This document shows, piece after piece, positions 57,993 to 64,000 of a stretch of DNA of 64,000 bases. Position 1 is the first letter of the stretch. Every line of letters begins with the position of its first letter. The stretch is taken from positions 1 to 64,000 of the forward strand of contig JAMCUN010000026.1 in the NCBI GenBank assembly GCA_023381415.1, written 5' to 3'. The stretch comes from Thermoplasmatota archaeon. GTDB lineage: Archaea > Thermoplasmatota > Thermoplasmata > Thermoplasmatales > GCA-001856825. Position numbers and translations under genes: made by a program. The notes below the pieces were generated by a model that made no database searches, had not been told where the DNA came from, and saw nothing but the letters and a program-made list of their open reading frames with translations.

Positions 57993-59206
57993 GCCCCATA
58001 CTTCTCAGCAAGGTTGGCTGAGCTGAGCAGGACATTCATCAGGTCACTTCCTCGAAGTCTAAGGTAACCGTCCTTCGCACTTATCTCGTCAAACTTCCCG
58101 ACTCCGTCCTTCCTGCAACCAGGATAACGAAGCAGAATGGGCACGGGATCAGATGTGTGTTCCTTGACGCTTGCAGGAGTTGAGTGATCGCCTGTGAAGC
58201 ATATGACCGTATTTTCCTTGACCTTCATTACAGTCTCACTCATCGCAGCATCTATCTTTTCTATGAAATCTCTCTTCTCCACACCGCTGCCATCATGTCC
58301 CGCTATATCAGTACCCTTGACATTAACTAGAACAAAATCCACCTCATTCAATGCCTTTATGGCCGATTCAAATTTGGCCTTTACGTTGGTATCAGTGGAA
58401 CCGGTTACTCCGCTTGGGGTGAAGTCCTTCAAACCGACCAGTCTGCATATCCCCGACACCAATGCAACTGCTGCAACATACCCTCCCTTTATGGAATACT
58501 TCTCATTAAAACTCGGCAGTCTCGGTACGGATCCTCCGCCCCTGAACAGAATTGCGTTTGCCTCCTTCAGACCCTCGGACTTTCTTTTCAAGTTAACCGG
58601 CTGCTCCTTCAGAATCTTCAAAGAACGTTTGTAAAATTCATTCAGTATTCTTGCTGTTTTCTTTCCATCCTCTGCAGTCGCGACGATCTCTTTCGGCTTA
58701 AGGTTTTCCGAGTGGGGGTCGTTATCCGACACGTTGGTTGTTATCCCTTCCCCTCTCAGTACTAGCGCGGCTCTATGCTCCGTCCCCTCCTTGAACAGTA
58801 TTTCAACATCCTCTATCCTCATATTGAGCGGTTTCGCCAGTTCCGACGTCCCCTCCCTAATTCTTCCTGCCCTTCTGTCCGTTACCACTCCATCGTCATC
58901 CACTGTTGCAAAATTTGCCCTGAAGGCAACATCTCCTCCCCTAAGCGTTAACCCTGTTCCCATTGCTTCAAAAGGCCCTCTTCCTGTGTAGTACTTAAAA
59001 GGATCATATCCTAGATAGTTCAGGTGTGACGTATCAGATCCTGGGATAACTCCTGGTGCAATAGGATCTATCAGGCCTATCATTCCCTCCTTAGCCAGGG
59101 TATTAAGATTTGGTTTATTTGCAGCCTCTAGCGAAGTCTTCCCGTTGAGTCCGCTGAAAGGCCTATCCCCGAGTCCGTCTGAGATGATCAGTAGAATTTT
59201 CATCAA
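57989..59206 (-). CDS. apgM: Archaeal cofactor-independent phosphoglycerate mutase
   Basis: The enzyme interconverts 3- and 2-phosphoglycerate in glycolysis and gluconeogenesis. The 405-residue protein has the alkaline-phosphatase-fold metal sites KILLIISDGLGDRPFSGLNG, the nucleophile Ser in GVIPGSDTSHLNYLGYDPFK, FVLVNVKGTDIAGHDGSGVE and VICFTGDHSTPASVKEHTSD. This matches the archaeal ApgM, not bacterial GpmI. DUF92 lies 28 bases upstream on the same strand. Confidence 0.93.
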   Translation of the reverse strand: MMKILLIISDGLGDRPFSGLNGKTSLEAANKPNLNTLAKEGMIGLIDPIAPGVIPGSDTSHLNYLGYDPFKYYTGRGPFEAMGTGLTLRGGDVAFRANFATVDDDGVVTDRRAGRIREGTSELAKPLNMRIEDVEILFKEGTEHRAALVLRGEGITTNVSDNDPHSENLKPKEIVATAEDGKKTARILNEFYKRSLKILKEQPVNLKRKSEGLKEANAILFRGGGSVPRLPSFNEKYSIKGGYVAAVALVSGICRLVGLKDFTPSGVTGSTDTNVKAKFESAIKALNEVDFVLVNVKGTDIAGHDGSGVEKRDFIEKIDAAMSETVMKVKENTVICFTGDHSTPASVKEHTSDPVPILLRYPGCRKDGVGKFDEISAKDGYLRLRGSDLMNVLLSSANLAEKYGA

Positions 59207-59233
59207 TCTATAATATAACTGAATAAAATAAGC

Positions 59234-59965
59234 TTACCGTAGATACACTGCGGCTGCAATAGCTGTCGCAAATACTGCAGACCAAAAGTTCACAGAAAAT
59301 TTGGTCATATAGCCTCTGTTTTCGAGAGTTTCTCCCAGCACCGAATCAAAGAGGCATCCCGCAAAGGCTAGAAGTCCTGAGGTCAGTATCACCTCTAATA
59401 ATGATACTATTGGAACGGAATACAGCACCCCATAGATGACAAAGCCGAGAAGTGAATAGAATATAGGAAATACTAATGCCACCGCCGTCCCGAGGATGGA
59501 AATTCCGCCGTTGATTCCTGTCTCCGCTGGTTTGAGCGTCAGAATCATATATGTGTTCTCGTCAAGCGAGCCTATTTCAGATGCAGCCGTATCAGAAAGA
59601 ATTGTTCCGAGGGCTACGATATACAGGAAGAATACCAGACCTGGATTTATGTTCCAGAATGTCATCAGCGATATTGCCGCCGGGAGAGCTCCTGCTGCAA
59701 GCACGTTCTTTGCCCCCCTCTCTCCTTTCAGTCCTTCTTGAAGGCTCCAGGACTTCTTCCTCTCGAATCCAGAAAGCGTTGAGATGTATGAAAGCCCGAG
59801 GAAAAGAAAGAGCATCACGAAATAGAGCCAGCCTCCCCCTATGATGATCAGCGAACCAACTACGCTGGCCGCTATTGCTCCTTCCCTGCTAAATGCCTTG
59901 ATCCTTAGACCCAGTACGAATAGCAGCGGAATCAATATTAAGAGGACAAAGTTGTATTCATCCAT
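59234..59965 (-). CDS. DUF92 family integral membrane protein
   Basis: The 243-residue protein has about seven membrane helices and the DUF92 segments: AFSREGAIAASVVGSLIIIG, ERKKSWSLQEGLKGERGAKN, and IVALGTILSDTAASEIGSLD. The D-T-x-A-S-E-I-G motif is the family mark. Plant VTE6, a relative, phosphorylates phytyl phosphate, so a lipid-phosphate kinase role is possible in archaeal isoprenoid metabolism. That is inference. It precedes apgM on the minus strand. Confidence 0.78.
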   Translation of the reverse strand: MDEYNFVLLILIPLLFVLGLRIKAFSREGAIAASVVGSLIIIGGGWLYFVMLFLFLGLSYISTLSGFERKKSWSLQEGLKGERGAKNVLAAGALPAAISLMTFWNINPGLVFFLYIVALGTILSDTAASEIGSLDENTYMILTLKPAETGINGGISILGTAVALVFPIFYSLLGFVIYGVLYSVPIVSLLEVILTSGLLAFAGCLFDSVLGETLENRGYMTKFSVNFWSAVFATAIAAAVYLR

Positions 59966-60046
59966 CTGAGACTTACAAATTCTGGCATTTTATTTAGCAT
60001 TTCTGATATTTTATAGATGCGGTTTCAAGGGTTGCACTCTGCAAAA

Positions 60047-60058
60047 GTGTTATAACAC
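60047..60058. promoter_or_regulatory. 12-base palindrome over the kptA TATA box
   Basis: GTGTTATAACAC equals its own reverse complement, and its TTATAA core is centred about 25 bases before the GTG start of kptA. It may be both promoter and operator. Confidence 0.45.
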
Positions 60059-60076
60059 CATTCACAATTTCTGCTA

Positions 60077-60817
60077 GTGCCCACCAACGAGATTCGAAAG
60101 TGCATGGTCCACGGCTACTACAGGGGGCATGACTGCCCATCCTGCGGAGAAGAGGGGAAATTCATCCTCTCGGACGAAGAAGTGGATATGCTCGGAAGAG
60201 TCATAACTGGGATACTGAGGCACAAACCAGAAAAATATCACCTCGAGATTTCTGATAAAGGATATGTTAACCTAGACGAAATGGTTCAGGAAATCCGTTT
60301 CTATTACAGGAGATTCCACTTTGTTGGTCCCTCTCACATATTCGCTATCGTATTGACGGACCAGAAGGGAAGGTATCAGCTGAGCGACAACAAAAGGTAC
60401 ATCAGGGCTACATACGGGCACTCGATAGATGTCGATCTTACTGATCTACCAACCGATGGTGTACCGGAAATCCTCTACTATCCAACGAACAAGGAAGAAT
60501 TTGAAATACTGAGGGAGAACGGCATACTCCCATCTGACAGAAGATGGATCCATCTGTCCAGCTCAAAAGAAAAGGCGTATATTGCCGGGTTGTACCATTT
60601 CGATTCTCCACTTGTTATTCCAATAATGAGCGGAGCTGTAAAGGAAGGAGGCGAAAACATATACCACGCAGGACAGGAAGTATTCATATGCAAGTTCGTG
60701 CCTCCGCAGAGCATGCAGGAGCCAGAAGAATACGACGGACAGATAGACGAAGAGACCTTGAAAGAAATCAAGATATCGAAGGAAAGAAAGACGAGAGTGA
60801 AACAAGAGGGCTGGTAG
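60077..60817 (+). CDS. kptA: RNA 2'-phosphotransferase (KptA/Tpt1)
   Basis: KptA moves a 2'-phosphate from RNA to NAD; in eukaryotes it finishes tRNA splicing. The 246-residue protein has an N-terminal zinc-binding part (CMVHGYYRGHDCPSCGEEGK), then the catalytic core VITGILRHKPEKYHLEISDK, RYIRATYGHSIDVDLTD, ILYYPTNKEEFEILRENGIL and RRWIHLSSSKEKAYIAGL. All four NAD- and RNA-binding motifs are visible. The last codons (G-W-stop) lie inside the tRNA-Ala gene. Confidence 0.92.
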   Translation: MPTNEIRKCMVHGYYRGHDCPSCGEEGKFILSDEEVDMLGRVITGILRHKPEKYHLEISDKGYVNLDEMVQEIRFYYRRFHFVGPSHIFAIVLTDQKGRYQLSDNKRYIRATYGHSIDVDLTDLPTDGVPEILYYPTNKEEFEILRENGILPSDRRWIHLSSSKEKAYIAGLYHFDSPLVIPIMSGAVKEGGENIYHAGQEVFICKFVPPQSMQEPEEYDGQIDEETLKEIKISKERKTRVKQEGW

Positions 60818-60879
60818 ATCAGCGGAAGATCGCCTGCTTTGCAAGCAGGAGGTCCGGGGTTCAAATCCCCGCCAGTCCA
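60808..60879 (+). tRNA. tRNA-Ala (anticodon TGC)
   Basis: The 72-base sequence folds as a tRNA. The acceptor stem GGGCTGG pairs with CCAGTCC (one G-U), the D stem is GATC/GATC, the anticodon stem is CCTGC/GCAGG around TTTGCAA (anticodon TGC), the variable loop is AGGTC, and the T stem CGGGG/CCCCG encloses TTCAAAT. CCA is not encoded and there is no intron. The first ten bases are also the end of kptA, whose TAG stop is bases 8-10 of the tRNA, so both are on one transcript or the tRNA has an internal start. Confidence 0.93.
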
Positions 60880-60908
60880 CTCAGAAATGTTAACAGATTT
60901 AAAAGAAG

Positions 60909-60922
60909 TTTTTATGATTTTT
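60909..60922 (+). terminator. T-rich stretch after tRNA-Ala
   Basis: Two T5 runs (60909-60913 and 60918-60922) start 30 bases after the tRNA. A further T7 run is at 61004-61010. These are typical of archaeal intrinsic termination sites. Confidence 0.4.
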
Positions 60923-61071
60923 ATACTCTCTGACTCGGCTGGCATCCCGTATTCTGCTTTATCCGGGAAGGGCATTCTATTCTAGGTTTATTGTTACATT
61001 TTGTTTTTTTAATTTTTCTAATTCCTGAAATTCGTATCTCGAAATGGCTCTTACTCTGTTGCGGTTTTAAG

Positions 61072-61938
61072 TTATTTCATCAAGAAATAATTATAGACTC
61101 TCTGGAGATGGAATTTGTGTCTTTGATAGAAACCATTAGTAGCCTCATTCATTGTCATATAATCAGCTATCGCCTTCTTCACGTTTCTTTGATATAGTGA
61201 GTTCAGTCCACTTAGGAGTAGTGCCGAACCTATTCCCTTCCTCAAATGTTCGGAAGCCACGGCAATGTCAAAATCACCAAATTCGTCATGCCGCCTCTCA
61301 GCTATAATATGTCCTGCGAAGCCGTTGGGAGTTTCTGCTATCAGAGTCTCGCATTCAGGCTTGTTTACCCATTCTCTATAAAACTCAGTGCCATGGTGGG
61401 TGTTGTAATAGAGCTCGTGAAGACCCTGTATGTCTTGCTCATCTCCCTCTTGATAAGGTCGGATATTGAAACCATCGGGAATTTTTACCTTTAGCGGTTT
61501 TGTAAGATTTCGCACAGCAAGTACCATTCCGTTTTGCCATTTGAGGCCTAGTTTCATCGCAAGGGCATTGGCAAAGCAATTATCTATAGGTGCGCGGATT
61601 CTTAGAGGTCTTTCAATATGTTCAAGTACCTTTTCAAATTCCGAAATCCTCCTGATGTCGTGATTTGAAAGGACGCCTTCTGGACCATACCACCCTTGAA
61701 TTGGGCACCATAGCTCTTCTATTGTCATTATTCCATAAACCCGTCGTGCAAGAGCGAATCCTCTTTTCATTCCATCTTCGCTGAATATCCAAGCTATCCC
61801 TCCTTGTCTTTTCATTTCTGTCGGAGATAATGAAGAATACTGCCAGAATATCTCATGAAGTCGTCCACTATTCCAACTCTCACACATGTCTATTATGGAT
61901 TGGAAATCGTCTGTTGCATCCCACCTCCATCTGGTCAT
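61072..61938 (-). CDS. GNAT family N-acetyltransferase
   Basis: From ATG 61938 the protein has 288 residues. It has an N-terminal GNAT-like half and a full C-terminal GNAT domain: FNIRPYQEGDEQDIQGLHEL, CETLIAETPNGFAGHIIAER and FDIAVASEHLRKGIGSALLL, where RKGIGSALL is the acetyl-CoA loop. The double-GNAT plan is common among enzymes acting on small molecules or protein N-termini; the substrate is unknown. Codon use looks more AT-rich than in the ribosomal genes. It lies just after tRNA-Ala on the opposite strand. Confidence 0.78.
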   Translation of the reverse strand: MTRWRWDATDDFQSIIDMCESWNSGRLHEIFWQYSSLSPTEMKRQGGIAWIFSEDGMKRGFALARRVYGIMTIEELWCPIQGWYGPEGVLSNHDIRRISEFEKVLEHIERPLRIRAPIDNCFANALAMKLGLKWQNGMVLAVRNLTKPLKVKIPDGFNIRPYQEGDEQDIQGLHELYYNTHHGTEFYREWVNKPECETLIAETPNGFAGHIIAERRHDEFGDFDIAVASEHLRKGIGSALLLSGLNSLYQRNVKKAIADYMTMNEATNGFYQRHKFHLQRVYNYFLMK

Positions 61939-62253
61939 CAAGAATCATTTGCCTCTTATAATAAAAGTTTCGCACCGCAATAGGAGGTACTTCAACAGCA
62001 ATGTTAACTTGCTTGGGGTCCATTCTCCTGGTAGTCTGGAGTTGAAACCTCCATGAGTCTACTACGGGTGATCCACAGTTCTCCTTGTTAATGCCTTCTT
62101 TTTTCCCTATTTGTCTCGTCTTGACTTTGAAACTCGTTCCTAGTCTGTCACCATTGGATCAGACGTATGCGATCACTTTGGACTCCTTTTGGCGATTGTT
62201 CGATGAACACTAACCTCAATAACCAAGTCGACATAACGAGGAGGTATAATTAG
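61939..62253. other. Intergenic region before the DEAD-box helicase
   Basis: This 315-base stretch between divergent genes holds a GNAT TATA-like box (about 61955-61965, minus strand) at its left end and a strong Shine-Dalgarno (GGAGGT) eight bases before the helicase ATG at its right end. A small hairpin (GGAG/CTCC) lies near 62038-62053. No gene or stable RNA is recognisable. Confidence 0.4.
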
Positions 62254-63504
62254 ATGAAATTTGAAGGACTGGGAATAAGGTCTGAACTCACCTCTTCCCT
62301 TAACAAAATGAGTTTTTTTAACCCAACTGAAGTTCAGGAGATAGCTATCCCCTTGATTTTAGATGGACAAGACATATCTGTAAGGTCAAAGACGGGATCG
62401 GGCAAGACAGGAGCATTCCTAATACCCATAATTAATAATTTAGGAAGCAGTAATTTGCTTGAGGCGATAATAATAGCCCCTACAAGGGAACTCACGCTTC
62501 AGGTCGCCGATGTAGCTAAAAAGATAGGAGCTGTATACAAAAAGAAAGTCGTTACGGTTTACGGTGGCTCTTCTATGAGTGCGCAGATAAACGCCCTAAG
62601 GAGTGGTGCTAACATAGTGGTTGGGACTCCTGGGAGAGTTCTAGACCTCATAGAAAGACGAGAGCTCCGCCTAAGTAACTTGAAATTTGTTGTACTGGAT
62701 GAAGCAGATGTAATGCTTGATATGGGGTTTATTGATGATGTAGAGATCATATTATCTCATACTCCTAAAAAGAAACAGGTACTCCTCTTTTCTGCGACAA
62801 TGCCGAAGGAAATTGTAGAATTGGCGGCAAAGTTCATGAATGAGAAAAGAAAGAGCATCATAGTTGGAGATGAAAAACAGGAGATAGTCGGCAATGTGTC
62901 TCACCTCTATGGCGTTGTCCAGCAAGATTACAAATTTTCACTCTTGATGGCATACTATTCAGAATACGAACCGAAAAAGTCTATCATATTTACGAATACG
63001 AAGAACATGGCTGACAGGATTGCTGGAACATTGAAAGAGAGAGGGCTACGGGTTTCACTTCTCCATGGTGGAAAATCACAATCAGAAAGGGAAAGGGCAC
63101 TCAATGCCTTCAGAGGTGGAGAAGACGTTTTAGTTGCAACTAACGTTGCGGCACGAGGTCTTGATTTTCCAGAGATCACGGACATAATAAATTACGATGC
63201 GCCTGACGATCCCGTTGCTTACATCCACAGAATCGGAAGGAGTGCAAGAATGGGCAAGAAAGGTAGGGCATTCACCATAATCAACGACACCCAAAGAATC
63301 TTGATTGCTGAGATAAAGAAGAGGGCTAATATAGAAATCAGGAGAGTGGAGATTGATATAGAGCCATTCAGAAACTTAAAAGTGGTCCCTCGTGGACGTC
63401 CTAGGCCCAACAGGAATGAATCTCTAGGCGAGAGACAGAAAGGGTACACCGGAAGAAGAGTGAGACAAAGAAATTCTATTCATAAGGGTCGCCCAAGATG
63501 GTAA
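62254..63504 (+). CDS. DEAD-box RNA helicase
   Basis: The 416-residue protein has the helicase motifs in order: Q motif (MSFFNPTEVQEIAIPLILDG), I (VRSKTGSGKTGAFLIPIINN), Ia (APTRELTLQVADVAKK), Ib (VGTPGRVLDLIERR), II (FVVLDEADVMLDMGFIDDVE), III (LLFSATMPKEIVELAAKFMN), IV (IFTNTKNMADRIAGTLKE), V (VATNVAARGLDFPEITDIIN) and VI (IHRIGRSARMGKKGRAFTII). The C-terminal tail is Arg-, Gly- and Asn-rich (RGRPRPNRNESLGERQKGYT), fitting an RNA-binding end. The strong GGAGGT suggests a translated leader, unlike most genes here. Confidence 0.93.
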   Translation: MKFEGLGIRSELTSSLNKMSFFNPTEVQEIAIPLILDGQDISVRSKTGSGKTGAFLIPIINNLGSSNLLEAIIIAPTRELTLQVADVAKKIGAVYKKKVVTVYGGSSMSAQINALRSGANIVVGTPGRVLDLIERRELRLSNLKFVVLDEADVMLDMGFIDDVEIILSHTPKKKQVLLFSATMPKEIVELAAKFMNEKRKSIIVGDEKQEIVGNVSHLYGVVQQDYKFSLLMAYYSEYEPKKSIIFTNTKNMADRIAGTLKERGLRVSLLHGGKSQSERERALNAFRGGEDVLVATNVAARGLDFPEITDIINYDAPDDPVAYIHRIGRSARMGKKGRAFTIINDTQRILIAEIKKRANIEIRRVEIDIEPFRNLKVVPRGRPRPNRNESLGERQKGYTGRRVRQRNSIHKGRPRW

Positions 63505-63688
63505 CCTTGACATCCTCCACAGGGACACTCTATTGAAGCTTCTGGTTCAGTGCATATTCCGTAGGATCGTTAATCTAAAGACTTAAGATAATGGTCTTGT
63601 GTCTTTTGAATTTCCTTCTATCGTAAATGTAATCATTCTTTTCCAGGGCTGATAAAGAGCTAAATATCCAGGAATATAACATTAAATT

Positions 63689-64000
63689 ATGAATGAGTCT
63701 ATAAATATTGACAGCATTCCTAAGGGTGGTCCATACTCTCACGCCGTAGTCTCAGGGAACTTTATATTCCTTTCTGGGCAGACGGGTCAGGTCCCAAATG
63801 AAGTACTGAACTTTGATCAGCAGTTTGAAAATGCAATCGACAAGATCAAGAAAGTACTGGAAGCCGCCAATTGCACCCTAGAGAATGTAGTAAAAATTTC
63901 AGTTTATCTTGCATACAAAGGTGATTTCCATAGAATGAATAATTTGTTTGGCAAGTATTTTCCAAACAATCCTCCAGCTAGGACAACTCTTGTGACCGGT
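63689..64000 (+). CDS. ridA: RidA/YjgF family protein (3' end outside window)
   Basis: The 104 visible residues start MNESINIDSIPKGGPYSHAV, then VSGNFIFLSGQTGQVPNEVL, and reach NNPPARTTLVTG at the window edge. This is RidA, which hydrolyses reactive enamine/imine intermediates. The GGPYSHAV and PARTT segments are the signature. The gene lacks only about 20 residues. The preceding gap (63505-63688) has a TATA-like TAAATAT near 63661 and no other gene. Confidence 0.93.
   Translation, partial: MNESINIDSIPKGGPYSHAVVSGNFIFLSGQTGQVPNEVLNFDQQFENAIDKIKKVLEAANCTLENVVKISVYLAYKGDFHRMNNLFGKYFPNNPPARTTLVTG

Noticed and set aside
60808-60879. tRNA-Ala as an integrated-element attachment site
   Set aside because: No repeat of its 3' end and no integrase was found before the window edge; xerA lies far away and looks like the housekeeping enzyme.
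60478-60975. A 165-codon minus-strand frame across kptA and tRNA-Ala
   Set aside because: It is antisense to kptA and the tRNA; the WTGGDLNPGPPACKAG part is the usual artefact of translating a tRNA backwards.
1-64000. CRISPR arrays, rRNA genes or insertion sequences
   Set aside because: No regular repeats, no conserved rRNA segments and no transposase were seen.

Overview
The window is a compact piece of an archaeal chromosome. It carries the archaeal S10-spc-type ribosomal protein cluster, archaeal-only informational genes (NMD3, aIF2-alpha, Nop10, RNase P Rpp29, Cbf5, TruD, KptA, DUF106/YidC-like), AT-rich TATA boxes and many genes whose start codon lies about 25 bases after such a box, which suggests leaderless mRNAs. 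The mix of gene families (XerA, B12-dependent ribonucleotide reductase, S9 peptidase, class II aldolase/SDR fusion, tandem ThyX-like protein) fits a Thermoplasmata (Thermoplasmatales-like) euryarchaeon. That assignment is an inference; there is no rRNA in the window.

Layout. 1-2002: Tat translocon genes (decayed tatC remnant, tatA, crotonase, tatC). 2128-6075: pyrF, an aconitase-X pair whose small subunit is fused to a Nudix domain, then asnS. 6201-7898: Cys-rich protein, NMD3 with an apparent ACG start, small membrane protein. 7937-10987: ileS. 11321-13467: the archaeal translation operon L44e-S27e-aIF2alpha-Nop10-PAC2. 13649-15095: small protein and a cation/proton antiporter. 15126-30930 (minus strand): one very long cluster from L3 to Cbf5, including SecY, AdkA, DUF106 and Cmk. 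31254-33592: small membrane and zinc-ribbon proteins and a membrane-anchored winged-helix regulator. 33664-38355: nrdJ, a regulator, rpiA, xerA. 38446-48844: metabolic and Fe-S enzymes (acyl-CoA dehydrogenase, MBL hydrolase, PurM-like protein, QueG-like protein, GltD-like oxidoreductase, S9 peptidase, LsrF-like aldolase) and several unknown small proteins. 48905-60879: tandem ThyX-like protein, aldolase/SDR, peroxiredoxin, TruD, CPBP protease, homoserine dehydrogenase, ApgM, DUF92, KptA and tRNA-Ala. 60880-64000: a looser, AT-richer segment with an acetyltransferase, a DEAD-box helicase and a RidA gene cut by the window edge.

The window is mostly housekeeping. No CRISPR, phage or obvious defence island is visible. 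The points most worth a second look are the aconitase-X/Nudix fusion in an operon with pyrF, the NMD3 gene without a standard start codon, the 10-base sense overlap between kptA and tRNA-Ala, the decayed tatC copy that still shares 30 identical bases with the intact gene, the tandem ThyX-like protein, and several palindromes that sit on TATA boxes.
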